Assembly: GCF_009208775.1 (NCBI RefSeq)
Contig: NZ_WFLM01000002.1
Location: 372,001-436,000 of the forward strand
DNA length: 64,000 bases
DNA from: Silvanigrella paludirubra
GTDB taxonomy: Bacteria; Bdellovibrionota_B; Oligoflexia; Silvanigrellales; Silvanigrellaceae
Direction of reading: 5' to 3'
Shown one piece after another: positions 17,616 to 27,374 of the stretch. A program made the translations under genes and the position numbers. The notes beneath the pieces were generated by a model. That model was not told where the DNA came from, did not search any database, and saw only the letters and a program-made list of their open reading frames with translations. Each line of letters begins with the position of its first letter. Within the stretch, counting starts at the first letter, position 1.

Positions 17616-19499
17616 ATGTTTCGATCAAGAAGTCCAATGGTAAGAAAAACTGATAAAATGACTTCTTTTGTTACCGTATTATCCAGATATATTATATTTT
17701 CAAGTATTTTTTGGGTTTTATTTTCTATCATTTGTTTTATGATATTATATACTCCATTTTATGGTGATAAATCTAAACTTTATTTTTTTTCATCCTTACA
17801 TTTATCTATTTTATTTTTAAGTGTATTTATTGGAATATTAATTTTTTCTGCATTATTAGGCACCATTATTTCTTTGCCCTCCATTTTGATAAAGATTCTT
17901 ATGAAAATAAGGGTCGAAAAAAAAAGTCGCAAAGGTCAGAAACCAGTTATTTTAATATATTTATCAACTTATTTTCCAATTCTTATTTGTATTTCATCAA
18001 ACTTAATTGTATTATTAATAAGCACAAGCACCGCTCCTCAACAAATGAGAAAATGGTTTAATAATGATTTTAACTTATATAAAGTTCAATTAAAGATTTT
18101 TAATGATTTATTTGAAGTAAAAACTTCTGATATATATTCAAAATGGAAAAGTGTAGGTACAAATTTAAAAAAAGAATCTAAATTTATTTTTCTTTTACCA
18201 AGAAATCTTTTAATGTATAAAAATTCATTTATAGAAACTAGAAAAATTTTAACAAAAGAAAATAATTGGCTATTATATTCTCCCACCAAAGAAGCTTTAA
18301 CAGCATCTATTTTAGGTGAAGCCTATTTTGCAGATGAAAAGCTTTTTTTACCTGCACCTATCCAAACATCAAATGATGCAAATATTGAAAACAATAAAAA
18401 AACAAAAAATTTTATTGGAATTAATGGAAAAAATTTATTGAATTTTAATAATATTTTTCATAAAGATTCCTTAAATATTCAAATCAATAATAATTGGTTT
18501 AATATTTTCTTAAATAGAATTGCTATTTCACAACCACAAATACTCTTATTCTTTAGAATAAGAATTATATCTCCAATTTTTTATGCGTGGAATTGGGACA
18601 CCTTAACAAATTCTAATAGCTATTTATTATATTCATATGTCAATCAACTCTCCAAAACCGATAAAAAGAAAGAAAATTTTGTATTCTTTTTAACCGAAAT
18701 GGAAGGTTCAAAAGACAATAGCTTTTTCAAGTCCATAGAATGGCCTGAAAACATCACAAAAGAAGAGTTTGAAAAAAATCTTAAAAAAATAGATTTATAT
18801 TTATCAAAAGCAATTAAAGCACTAAAAGACTCTGGACAAGAAAATATCCTTGTTATGCCTTATAAACAAAACGATAATAATATTGAAAATGGAATTGGTT
18901 TTTCAAACCTTGATTTTAAAGAACAATTGTTAAATTCAGAAATAATAAATCAAGATTTTATAAACAATACCCCAATTCAAAGCTGCAATCCAATTGCTAT
19001 TAATTTTAATTTAAAAAACAACAAAATAAGTAATCATCAAGTAAATTATTTTCTTTTAGATACATTAAATTCAAAATATGATAATTTTCCAATAATTAAA
19101 AAAGATTATTTACTCGCAATAAAAAATGAAATTAGATATGGTGTAATTTGTCAATCACCTAAAAAATACACTTATTTAACCTTTAAAAAAGATGATTTTT
19201 TTAACAAAGAAAAAATTTATTATAAACCTAATAATAAAAATATTTATCAACAACTTTTCATTCAATATGATAAAAAAACAAAGAAAATTGAAAATGACAA
19301 TAATTTAACAACTAAAATTACAAAAAACGAGATAAATTTAAATGAATTTTTTAAACAATTTGATATTTATAAAATAAATAACGATCAGAGTATAACTTAC
19401 TCAGATTTAACCGATTTTGAAAAAGAACAGTTTATTAAAGTTTATGGAGTAGAAGTAAAAGATAAATTTCAATCATATATTAATTTTTTAATTAAATAG
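17616..19499 (+). CDS. Membrane protein with a degenerate sulfatase-like domain
   Basis: A 627-residue inner-membrane protein. Three strong hydrophobic segments lie in the first 140 residues, followed by a large extracytoplasmic part. There, FVFFLTEMEGSKDN (about 354) and IDLYLSKAIKALKDSGQENILVMPYK (about 391-416) line up with the late part of sulfatase/alkaline phosphatase folds (FLxxHxxDPH and the lldaLkxxG..dNTxvixTSDHG helix-strand). The Asp-His metal ligands are missing. An LTA-synthase-like layout is therefore suggested without catalysis. The ATG at 17616 follows GGAGAG at a good distance; a TTG at 17586 is rejected. The similar protein downstream begins 10 bases later. Confidence 0.6.
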   Translation: MFRSRSPMVRKTDKMTSFVTVLSRYIIFSSIFWVLFSIICFMILYTPFYGDKSKLYFFSSLHLSILFLSVFIGILIFSALLGTIISLPSILIKILMKIRVEKKSRKGQKPVILIYLSTYFPILICISSNLIVLLISTSTAPQQMRKWFNNDFNLYKVQLKIFNDLFEVKTSDIYSKWKSVGTNLKKESKFIFLLPRNLLMYKNSFIETRKILTKENNWLLYSPTKEALTASILGEAYFADEKLFLPAPIQTSNDANIENNKKTKNFIGINGKNLLNFNNIFHKDSLNIQINNNWFNIFLNRIAISQPQILLFFRIRIISPIFYAWNWDTLTNSNSYLLYSYVNQLSKTDKKKENFVFFLTEMEGSKDNSFFKSIEWPENITKEEFEKNLKKIDLYLSKAIKALKDSGQENILVMPYKQNDNNIENGIGFSNLDFKEQLLNSEIINQDFINNTPIQSCNPIAINFNLKNNKISNHQVNYFLLDTLNSKYDNFPIIKKDYLLAIKNEIRYGVICQSPKKYTYLTFKKDDFFNKEKIYYKPNNKNIYQQLFIQYDKKTKKIENDNNLTTKITKNEINLNEFFKQFDIYKINNDQSITYSDLTDFEKEQFIKVYGVEVKDKFQSYINFLIK

Positions 19500-19509
19500 G
19501 TTTTATAAT

Positions 19510-22245
19510 ATGCCACTTCGTTCTTCTAAATTATCTAAATGGTCTATTTATATCATAATTTCATCATTAATTTTACTTTTCTTAATAACTATTTTTTTAG
19601 TCATAGTTTATTTTTATCCCATACCAACAATAACAAATAATTTTAATACTGCTCATTTTTCAAGGCTTCTTTCTCCTTGGCCTATGTCTGCACTTGATCA
19701 AGAATTATTGGAACGTCGTCGTTTAAAAAGATACGCTAAAGGTGAACAATTAAGGCGTATGGAAAAGCAGTTACAAAGAATGGAGAATTTAAATATCCCA
19801 ATTTATGACTTATTTTTAGATGCTAATGCTGAAATTTCAAATTCAAAATACATTACAGCACCCGATGATGTTTCATTTTTATGGCCTATCTTACCTGCAA
19901 AAAAAATATTTACAAATTTAACTAACCCTACAAATTCAAGAAAATCTTCTTCTGTTATTTTTCCATTAAATCATAGAAGTCAAATTACAGAAGGTGTCCT
20001 TCTAGTTGGTGGAGAAGAAATTAAAGCCACAATACCAATGGTAAAAGGAAGAAGATCTTTTAGTTTTAATTTATTTCTTTTAACACCAGGAAGTATTCGA
20101 ATTAGTTTAGGACAATATGTATGGGCAAAATCTTTTACAGATGATGATGTTCAAAGGCGCATTAAATTATCTATACCTATTAATGATTCAACTGCAACAT
20201 CAATTAAAATAATAAGTATATCTTCAAGTTTTTATTTATTAAATGCAAATGTAAATCATTTAGAACATTCAGGAAGATCTCCTATTCGAGTTTCTAATAC
20301 AAGTAATTTTTGGTTACCTAATAATAATTATTTAGTATCAAACCAAAAAAATGATAATCAGAGCACAGAAGATGATACAAGCGCCGATACGGAAGACACA
20401 GAAGAAGAAAAAATTCTTGAGGATGTAAAACCAGAAGAAGCTAAATTAGATGAATTTAACGCAAATCAAAATTCTACAAGTAATAAACAACAACCCAAAA
20501 AGGGGGTTGAACAAGCTCAAGATCCATTAAATCAAATTGCAAATCCTCAAATATTAACGAATGATAATTATACTACAGCATTTGGATATAATATTGTTTT
20601 TTTACAGATTCCTAAAATTCCAGATTTTATCATGAAAAATAAAAAAATATTTAATAAAACAGCTCCTGCAATTTCTAATTTAATGGAACAATCTGTTGTC
20701 TTTAATAAGTCTATTTCGATATCAGATAATGCTAGTGAAAACTTTCGAAGATTTATTTTTTCTGATTCCAATTTTTTAAATTCAGATAATATTTCTATAG
20801 CAAAAGAAGAAATAAATGAAAATAAAAACAAAAATACTTATTATCAACTCCGGAAATATGGATATAATATTGTAGGAATTTCTTACCCAGAAGCTTATTA
20901 TTTTAATAAAAATATATCTGATTCATCAGAATTCTCTTCAATTTATGGAAAATGGCTAGAAAGAAATGATTGGACCTTTGCAAATAAAAATTTAAAAATT
21001 GATGATAGAAATATCCCTGTAACTGGATTAGATGCTATTTTTAAAACAAATACGAAAGGAATTGCGGCGCCTTTATCTCAAAAAGATTTTCCAATAATTT
21101 CAAACTTTTTAGCAAGTGCATCTCAAAATATTGACCGTATTCCTGATTGGGGTTTAAACGAGTATATATTAATTAATAATAAAGAATCCTATATCCCTCG
21201 ACTAATTGATGCATTTCAAAATTGGACTCACGAAAATCAACAATCAAGATTTTTAGCTCATTTATTAGTAGATACGGATCCGCATTTAATTCGGCCAACT
21301 ATAAAAGATTTAGGAAAATCCATTGCTACTTTAGGTTTGTCTTCTTTTTTAAACCCACTTGAATTAGATGATTTAGCAAATTTAGCATACATAGATAAAG
21401 CAGTTTTACAAATTCTTGATACTTTAAAAGCTAGGAAGTTAGAAAATAGAACAATAATATTTGCATTAATCCCAATTGATAAAGGCGATAATAAAAAATC
21501 CTACTATGCGACTGGATTATACAAAATTCCTGGATTAATTCCTCAAAAAAATATTAACTTTGAAAATATAAAAATAAATAATATTGTTTCAACTATTTTA
21601 ACTAATGTCGGTATTCCTTTAGATAATTCTTCACAATCAGGAAACCAATTTTCCAAAGATATTATGCTAGAAAAAATATCATTGAAAAATTATAATGAAG
21701 AAAAAGAAAATAGAATAAAAATAAAAAACAATTTTATAAAATACTCTATGATAATTAAACCTGATGAAAATAATTGTGCTCCATTTTTATGGAATTCAAA
21801 AAATGAACCTATTTTTAGTTTTCAATCAAATTTACCTATATATCAAATAATATCTGATAATCAAATTGAATTTTTTCCTTGTTCCATTAAAAATAAAAAT
21901 ATTCAATTAAGCTGGTATCAAAGGGGTGAAATTAAAGACTTACCTACAAGTAATATAGACGATTTTTTAGGAGGAAGTTTTTCTTATAAAAAAGATTCTA
22001 CATCATTACCAACATTTTATTTTGGTAAGAGTTTAATTCCTTCTGACAATATTTCTTTTTACTTTGACTCAATGAATAAACCACAATTTGAACAAATATT
22101 TTCTGTAGAATATCAAAATTCTAGTAAATGTTTAAAATCGATCAGAGATAGTTTTATTGCTATAGATAATTTTGAGAGCAAAAATAGTGAAGATCCTGTG
22201 TTATCCAAAAAAACGAAAATTGGTTTTTTTATAACTCCATTGTAA
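19510..22245 (+). CDS. Large periplasmic protein with a degenerate sulfatase-like domain
   Basis: 911 residues with one N-terminal membrane anchor (about 12-38), so nearly all of it faces the periplasm. A Glu/Asp-rich linker (about 280-330) divides it. The second half reads as a sulfatase/alkaline-phosphatase fold: NIVFLQIPKIPDF (about 358) in place of the metal-binding NVVxIxxDxxRxD strand, PAISNLMEQSVVFNKSIS (about 386), and FLAHLLVDTDPHLIRP (about 580). YIDKAVLQILDTLKARKLENRTIIFALIPIDKG follows. The metal-binding acidic residues and the final DHG are lost. It may be a scaffold partner of the membrane protein upstream. The family assignment is inference from residue patterns. Confidence 0.6.
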   Translation: MPLRSSKLSKWSIYIIISSLILLFLITIFLVIVYFYPIPTITNNFNTAHFSRLLSPWPMSALDQELLERRRLKRYAKGEQLRRMEKQLQRMENLNIPIYDLFLDANAEISNSKYITAPDDVSFLWPILPAKKIFTNLTNPTNSRKSSSVIFPLNHRSQITEGVLLVGGEEIKATIPMVKGRRSFSFNLFLLTPGSIRISLGQYVWAKSFTDDDVQRRIKLSIPINDSTATSIKIISISSSFYLLNANVNHLEHSGRSPIRVSNTSNFWLPNNNYLVSNQKNDNQSTEDDTSADTEDTEEEKILEDVKPEEAKLDEFNANQNSTSNKQQPKKGVEQAQDPLNQIANPQILTNDNYTTAFGYNIVFLQIPKIPDFIMKNKKIFNKTAPAISNLMEQSVVFNKSISISDNASENFRRFIFSDSNFLNSDNISIAKEEINENKNKNTYYQLRKYGYNIVGISYPEAYYFNKNISDSSEFSSIYGKWLERNDWTFANKNLKIDDRNIPVTGLDAIFKTNTKGIAAPLSQKDFPIISNFLASASQNIDRIPDWGLNEYILINNKESYIPRLIDAFQNWTHENQQSRFLAHLLVDTDPHLIRPTIKDLGKSIATLGLSSFLNPLELDDLANLAYIDKAVLQILDTLKARKLENRTIIFALIPIDKGDNKKSYYATGLYKIPGLIPQKNINFENIKINNIVSTILTNVGIPLDNSSQSGNQFSKDIMLEKISLKNYNEEKENRIKIKNNFIKYSMIIKPDENNCAPFLWNSKNEPIFSFQSNLPIYQIISDNQIEFFPCSIKNKNIQLSWYQRGEIKDLPTSNIDDFLGGSFSYKKDSTSLPTFYFGKSLIPSDNISFYFDSMNKPQFEQIFSVEYQNSSKCLKSIRDSFIAIDNFESKNSEDPVLSKKTKIGFFITPL

Positions 22246-22337
22246 TTCTGTCCTAGGAAATTTTTTCATTTCTAGATTTTAAACTAATTCCGATAGCTGT
22301 TTTTAGAGTCACCTAAAACGGAATTGGAATTAGATTA

Positions 22338-23591
22338 ATGGAAAAATATTTTAAAAATTGTATTTTTATATATATTGCCATTCCAATCATTTTATATACT
22401 AATTATTCTTTTTCTGAATCAATTCCTACAGATTGGAGTGGAGTACGTTCAAATGGAATGGGTGGCGCTTTTACTGCTACCGCAAACGATGAAACATCTA
22501 TCTATTCAAATCCGGCTGGATTAAGTGAAACAAGAAATCCCGCTGCAAAAAGATTTGTCCACGAGCTGAAGCCATTGGATCTTGAAATTGGTGGCAATGC
22601 GCAAATGTTATCCAATATGAGTTCTGACCCAACCAACTGGGGATCAGATATGATAAGATCTGCAAAAAATAATCCAGGAAATCAATCTTATTTGTTACTT
22701 CAAAGTTTTAATGAAATTATTATGGGAGCAAAAAGATCTTTAACTATTTTAGTTGGTACTCCTATAAGAAGTGAAAATAAAATGGCTTTTATGAATACAA
22801 GTAGTCCTAATCAGGCCTACTTTGTTTCTACAACAACAGTATCAGGTGCTTTAGGAATTTCAGGTTCAACGGAAAGAGGCTTTTTTCGTTATGGTATTTC
22901 ATTAAGACCGAATTATAGAGTTGATTATCAAAATCAAAATGTAGATACAACTAAGTATACAACTACAAATGATTTAGTTAACTTAGCAAATAACTCTGGT
23001 GACAAAACAACTTCTTTTGCTGTTGATGCGGGTTTTACTGCTACCGCAGCAGATTATTGGTTTCCTACTTTTGGATTTGCAATTCGCAATATCCCTACTG
23101 GTTGCGTTGATAACTACACAAATCCAATCAATCAAACTAAAGAAACAATGTGCGGTGCAACTCGAGATGGGGGTTCAACAAGTTCAGCAAATTCATCTAA
23201 AATAGATCCAACCGAATTAAGGGCTGGTGTTTCCTTAACTCCAAGAGGCAAAATTGGAAAATCAAAAGTGAATTTAAGACTATCTATTGATGCTTACCCT
23301 ATTCCAATACAAATTGATGGCAGTAATTATGGAATTGATGGAATTGATACAAATAAAATAATTCACGCTGGAGCTGAATTGTTTTTTGGAAATGTTCTAA
23401 TTCAGCAAGGTTTTGGTATTAGAGGTGGTTATATGGAAGGTGGACCAACCTGGGGAACTTCTTTTAATTTGGCATTTTTATCTATTGAATACTCTTCTTA
23501 TTTAGTAAGTGATACCCTTCCATTGCCTAATGGAACCGTAAATAAGTTTGTTGAAAGAAGACACTTGCTAGGAATCTCCTATCACTGGTAA
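22338..23591 (+). CDS. Outer-membrane beta-barrel, FadL/OmpP1-like
   Basis: 417 residues with a Sec signal ending near NYSFSES. The mature N-terminus RSNGMGGAFTATANDETSIYSNPAGL is the typical FadL/OmpP1/PorV-type opening, and the rest alternates short hydrophobic strands with Asn/Ser/Thr-rich loops. The chain ends in an aromatic residue (ISYHW), as expected for barrel assembly. FadL-type proteins carry hydrophobic compounds across the outer membrane; the substrate here is open. An imperfect inverted repeat around CTAATTCC lies just before the start, which has only a weak ribosome binding site. Confidence 0.78.
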   Translation: MEKYFKNCIFIYIAIPIILYTNYSFSESIPTDWSGVRSNGMGGAFTATANDETSIYSNPAGLSETRNPAAKRFVHELKPLDLEIGGNAQMLSNMSSDPTNWGSDMIRSAKNNPGNQSYLLLQSFNEIIMGAKRSLTILVGTPIRSENKMAFMNTSSPNQAYFVSTTTVSGALGISGSTERGFFRYGISLRPNYRVDYQNQNVDTTKYTTTNDLVNLANNSGDKTTSFAVDAGFTATAADYWFPTFGFAIRNIPTGCVDNYTNPINQTKETMCGATRDGGSTSSANSSKIDPTELRAGVSLTPRGKIGKSKVNLRLSIDAYPIPIQIDGSNYGIDGIDTNKIIHAGAELFFGNVLIQQGFGIRGGYMEGGPTWGTSFNLAFLSIEYSSYLVSDTLPLPNGTVNKFVERRHLLGISYHW

Positions 23592-23661
23592 CATCCCACT
23601 CAATGTACTGCATTTAAAAAAAATGCAAATCCATTTTACAAAATTATCGTATTAAAAGGAA

Positions 23662-24660
23662 ATGAACTTGAAAAAGAAAATACCAATTCGACTCTGTTTG
23701 AGTATGAGTTTTGTTTTATTATTTGCTAGCTGTACTACTTCAAAAAGTAGCAAAGAAAATGTAAGTATTGTAAATCCTCCTATCGTTTCTCCAACACCAT
23801 CTGTTGTTCCTCCAAATAGTCACAAAAATCCTGTAAATAAAGATAAAGATTTAAGAGATATTCTAAATAAAATTAATGAAATTGAGCAACAGTTTTTATC
23901 TCAAAATTGCACAGAAGTATTAGATAAAGCAAAATCATTAGAAACTTATTCTAAGAAAATTAATTTTAGTTCTTTTCCCCCTCTAACTGAAGCAGCAATT
24001 TATATTTGTGATGCAAGAGCGGGAATGGACAATCCAACAAGAGTCCAAAAAGCCATTTCTGTTATAAATAGTTTGCCATTACGTTATCCTGTTATTCATG
24101 AAGCTTGGCTTCACAATACTCTGGCAGACTTTTATTTTGCTTTAGGCGATAAACAAAATGCATTAATTGAGAAAAAAGCAGCTCGTGATCTGATTTTAGC
24201 TCAACAACAAGATATTTCCTCATTGAATAATCAAATTTTACAACTCAACCCTTCTGAACAAGGAATTCAACCTAATAATTCAGGATCGTCTGTAACGAAT
24301 GAATCCAATCCAAATAATATGAATCAAGATCAAATCGCTATTTCAGCAACTCAAATGTTAAATAATGATTCTCCAGAACAGGCAATTGCTCTTATAGACA
24401 CAATACCAATGAACCAAAGAAGCGATAATTTAAAACGCATTCGTTCCGACTCCGTAAATGCTCTTGTCATGAACCTAAGATATAAAGTAAGAGCACTATT
24501 TGTTAGATCTTCACAGCAAACAGGTACCGCACGAAAGGATACCTTGAAACAAAGTGAACAAATTTTACAAGGAATACTCAAAAATTATCCTGAATATTCA
24601 GACATGGCAGCAGTTCAAAATAATTTGAAACAAGTTCAACGTGAATTAGCAAAACCCTAA
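23662..24660 (+). CDS. Lipoprotein, probably TPR-like
   Basis: A 332-residue lipoprotein with a signal ending in the lipobox LFASC (Cys about 23). A Pro/Ser-rich linker follows, then two helical parts separated by an Asn/Gln-rich stretch. The last 90 residues (AIALIDTIPMNQRSDN onward, and QSEQILQGILKNYPEYSDM) look like TPR helices similar in style to BamD/YfiO. AAAAGGA precedes the start. It lies between the FadL-like barrel and the phosphohexomutase gene (11-base gap) and is probably transcribed with both. Confidence 0.72.
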   Translation: MNLKKKIPIRLCLSMSFVLLFASCTTSKSSKENVSIVNPPIVSPTPSVVPPNSHKNPVNKDKDLRDILNKINEIEQQFLSQNCTEVLDKAKSLETYSKKINFSSFPPLTEAAIYICDARAGMDNPTRVQKAISVINSLPLRYPVIHEAWLHNTLADFYFALGDKQNALIEKKAARDLILAQQQDISSLNNQILQLNPSEQGIQPNNSGSSVTNESNPNNMNQDQIAISATQMLNNDSPEQAIALIDTIPMNQRSDNLKRIRSDSVNALVMNLRYKVRALFVRSSQQTGTARKDTLKQSEQILQGILKNYPEYSDMAAVQNNLKQVQRELAKP

Positions 24661-24671
24661 AGGATTGAACA

Positions 24672-26486
24672 ATGATAGAAGAAACTCTTAAAGACTTGAG
24701 TTCTAAAACTTTTTATCCACTAAATGATTGTTTTGATAAAATTTCAAGCTGGTTAAAAGACGAAAGTATTTCAAAAGAAGATAAAGAAGAAATTCTCATT
24801 CTCATAAAAAACAAAGAAATATCCGAATTAAGAGACCGTTTTTACCGTGACCTTGAATTTGGAACAGGCGGAATTCGTGGTGTTATGGGAATGGGGGCAA
24901 ACCGCTTAAATAAATATGTTCTTAGACGTGCTGTTCAAGGAGTTGCGAATTACATTATAAGATGCGGTGAAAATGCTAAAAAACGCGGTGTAGCTATAGC
25001 TTATGACTCCAGAAACAACTCAAGTGTCTTTGGGCAAGAAGTAGCTTGTGTTCTTGCTGCAAATGGTATTCGTTCCTATATTTTTCCAACCCTACAAACA
25101 ACCCCTTCTCTTTCTTACGCCATACGAAAATTAGGTTGTATTAGTGGCTTTTGTATAACAGCTAGTCATAATCCGCCTCAATATAATGGGATTAAAGTAT
25201 ATTGGGAAGATGGCGCACAAATTATATCACCACAAGATACAGAAATATTAAAAGAAGTTTTTTCAATTAAGTCTTTTTCTGAAACAAAACATATGGATTA
25301 TTCTAAAGCACAAAGTCTTGGATTGAGTCAGTTTATCCATGATGATGTTTTGAATTGTTACTTTAAAGAAATTGAAAATCTTTGCATGGCTCCTAACTCT
25401 TCAAAAAATATAAACATTGTTTATACTCCTCTTCATGGTACAGGAAAAATTCCAACATTAAGAGCTCTTAAAACTTTTGGATATGAAAATGTCTATGTTG
25501 TTCCTGAACAAGGAGAACCTAATGGAAATTTTCCGACAGTAAAAAAACCAAACCCAGAAGAACCAGAAGCTTTGTCTCTTGCAATTAAATACGCTTCAGA
25601 AAGAAAAGCGGATTGCGTTTTTGCAACCGACCCAGACTCAGACCGTCTTGCAATTGTTACTTATGATCCTAAAATGGCTCATGGCATCATGAAACACCAA
25701 GCTGTTGGCGATTATATTTTATTAAATGGAAACCAAACAGCTGCTTTATTAATTGATTCTATTTTAAAATTTAAAAAATCCAATGGTACCTTAGAAAAAT
25801 CACATAAAATTGTAAAAACCATTGTTACTTCTGACTTATTAGAAAAAATTTGTGCTGAATACGACATTGAAATTTTTAATACTTTAACTGGTTTTAAATG
25901 GATTGCTGGTTTAGTGCGTAGCTGGGAAGAAAAAAACAATAATTTTAAATATTTATTTGGAACAGAAGAAAGTTTTGGCTATATGCCTAGCAATAATGTA
26001 CGTGATAAAGATGCTATTTCTGCAATGTGTCAAGCTGCAGAAATGATTTCTTTAGCAAAAGATAGTAACAAAACTTTATGTGAAAGTTTATTTGATATCT
26101 TTAAAAAGCACGGTGCATGGCAAGAAGATCTTATAAATATCGATCTTTATGGAGAAGAAGGAGCATTAAGAATTTCTAGAATAATGCATAAAATGCGTGA
26201 AAATCCTGTCATGAACTGGGGTGGCCATCAGGTTACTTCTATACTAGATTATACAGATAAAAATGTTCAAGAACGTTACCATATCCCACACTCCAATGTT
26301 CTTCAGTTTTTACTAGACGATGGCAGTAAAATATCAATGAGACCTAGCGGAACAGAACCTAAATTAAAATTCTATGTTTCCGTATGTACTAATAGCTCAA
26401 ATGTTTTTGAAGGTTACAAAGAAACCCTTGAAAAAATAGCTCTGTTACGTAAAGAGATTTTACACTTTGTAGATAAAGTAAATTAA
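24672..26486 (+). CDS. Phosphoglucomutase/phosphomannomutase
   Basis: This alpha-D-phosphohexomutase interconverts hexose 1- and 6-phosphates for envelope sugar synthesis and sugar breakdown. All four functional loops are present: the phosphoserine loop TASHNPPQYNG (Ser about 165), the metal loop DPDSDRLAI (about 319), the sugar loop GTEESFGYM (about 431) and the phosphate loop RPSGTEPKLKFY (about 557). The early GTGGIRGVMG motif marks the long (about 600 residues) PgcA-type subfamily. It ends the envelope operon and is followed by a terminator hairpin. Confidence 0.93.
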   Translation: MIEETLKDLSSKTFYPLNDCFDKISSWLKDESISKEDKEEILILIKNKEISELRDRFYRDLEFGTGGIRGVMGMGANRLNKYVLRRAVQGVANYIIRCGENAKKRGVAIAYDSRNNSSVFGQEVACVLAANGIRSYIFPTLQTTPSLSYAIRKLGCISGFCITASHNPPQYNGIKVYWEDGAQIISPQDTEILKEVFSIKSFSETKHMDYSKAQSLGLSQFIHDDVLNCYFKEIENLCMAPNSSKNINIVYTPLHGTGKIPTLRALKTFGYENVYVVPEQGEPNGNFPTVKKPNPEEPEALSLAIKYASERKADCVFATDPDSDRLAIVTYDPKMAHGIMKHQAVGDYILLNGNQTAALLIDSILKFKKSNGTLEKSHKIVKTIVTSDLLEKICAEYDIEIFNTLTGFKWIAGLVRSWEEKNNNFKYLFGTEESFGYMPSNNVRDKDAISAMCQAAEMISLAKDSNKTLCESLFDIFKKHGAWQEDLINIDLYGEEGALRISRIMHKMRENPVMNWGGHQVTSILDYTDKNVQERYHIPHSNVLQFLLDDGSKISMRPSGTEPKLKFYVSVCTNSSNVFEGYKETLEKIALLRKEILHFVDKVN

Positions 26487-26505
26487 AAATAAATAACAAA
26501 TTTCA

Positions 26506-26556
26506 TTAAAAAGCCCTTATAAATTACCGAAACGTACATTTGTGAGGGCTTTTTAA
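26506..26556 (+). terminator. Terminator hairpin that also covers the next gene's ribosome binding site
   Basis: TTAAAAAGCCCT (26506-26517) and AGGGCTTTTTAA (26545-26556) are perfect 12-base complements around a 27-base loop, ending in a T-run, 20 bases after the phosphohexomutase stop. The right arm contains GAGGG, the only possible ribosome binding site for the ATG at 26556-26558, and that ATG begins on the last base of the stem. Confidence 0.75.
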
Positions 26557-27332
26557 TGCAATCGTCAGACCAAGACGTCCTGATAAGGGATGTTTTATTA
26601 TTTATTGCAGCTTTAATAGGGTTGCTATACATACTTATTATCAACATAAAAGAATCTAGAATTCGTTTTAGAAGCTTTCATAAATCAAATTCCGAAAAAT
26701 CAAAATATGATTTATCTAAATTAGAGTGGTATGGTGAATTTTCTAAGTTTTATTCACTAACATTTGAAGAACCTCATTTTATATGGGAAATAAACATGTT
26801 TTCCATACGAATGATTAAAAAAGATAAAAAATTTTCTTCTTATTCTGGCTTTTCTTGGTTTGAATTTTCAAAATCACAGGCTAATACCGAAAAAATAATG
26901 GCCCCAATTTTAAGAAAAGTATTTTTAAAATATAGAACTAAATTTGAAAAAGTTCACCCCATTCATGTTTTAAGAGTTCCAAAAGAAACAGTACATTTTT
27001 ATACTTGGTTGCAAAACGAAAATCATACGAATTCTGCTATTTTTAACTTTTTAGATGAAGCTTTATATATTGCTTCAGAAGCAAAAGTATACCCAAGTCT
27101 TTCTATTATTTGGGATGATGTTATTTATGTAGAAGTTGTATTACCTAATAATGTTTTAATAAAAAACTTAGAAAAAGAATTTGATTCTACTTTTGGGGCT
27201 GAATGCACTAATTTAGGTACAAATGTACATTTAAGACTGTGGATTGCATTTTCTATTGAAAAAATACCAAATTCTCTTAAAGAAAAAGAGAAAAAAATAG
27301 GAAAATTAAGTGATATAAATAAAGCTTCTTAA
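26556..27332 (+). CDS. Membrane-anchored protein of unknown function
   Basis: 258 residues with one N-terminal membrane segment (about 9-28, VLLFIAALIGLLYILIINI) and a soluble domain inside the cell or periplasm. The soluble part is rich in aromatic residues (WFEFSKS, HFYTWLQNE, LRLWIAF) with alternating strands and helices. It ends in a Lys-rich tail. I do not recognise a family. Its start codon sits at the foot of the upstream terminator hairpin, so expression may depend on transcription passing, or on RNA melting. Confidence 0.6.
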   Translation: MQSSDQDVLIRDVLLFIAALIGLLYILIINIKESRIRFRSFHKSNSEKSKYDLSKLEWYGEFSKFYSLTFEEPHFIWEINMFSIRMIKKDKKFSSYSGFSWFEFSKSQANTEKIMAPILRKVFLKYRTKFEKVHPIHVLRVPKETVHFYTWLQNENHTNSAIFNFLDEALYIASEAKVYPSLSIIWDDVIYVEVVLPNNVLIKNLEKEFDSTFGAECTNLGTNVHLRLWIAFSIEKIPNSLKEKEKKIGKLSDINKAS

Positions 27333-27374
27333 TTTTCAAATTATAAAGTAAATGAATTATTCTTTATATAAAAA

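Noticed and set aside
18547-18566. 8-bp inverted repeat TCTTATTC/GAATAAGA inside the membrane protein gene
   Set aside because: Short and AT-rich; expected by chance in a long AT-rich gene.
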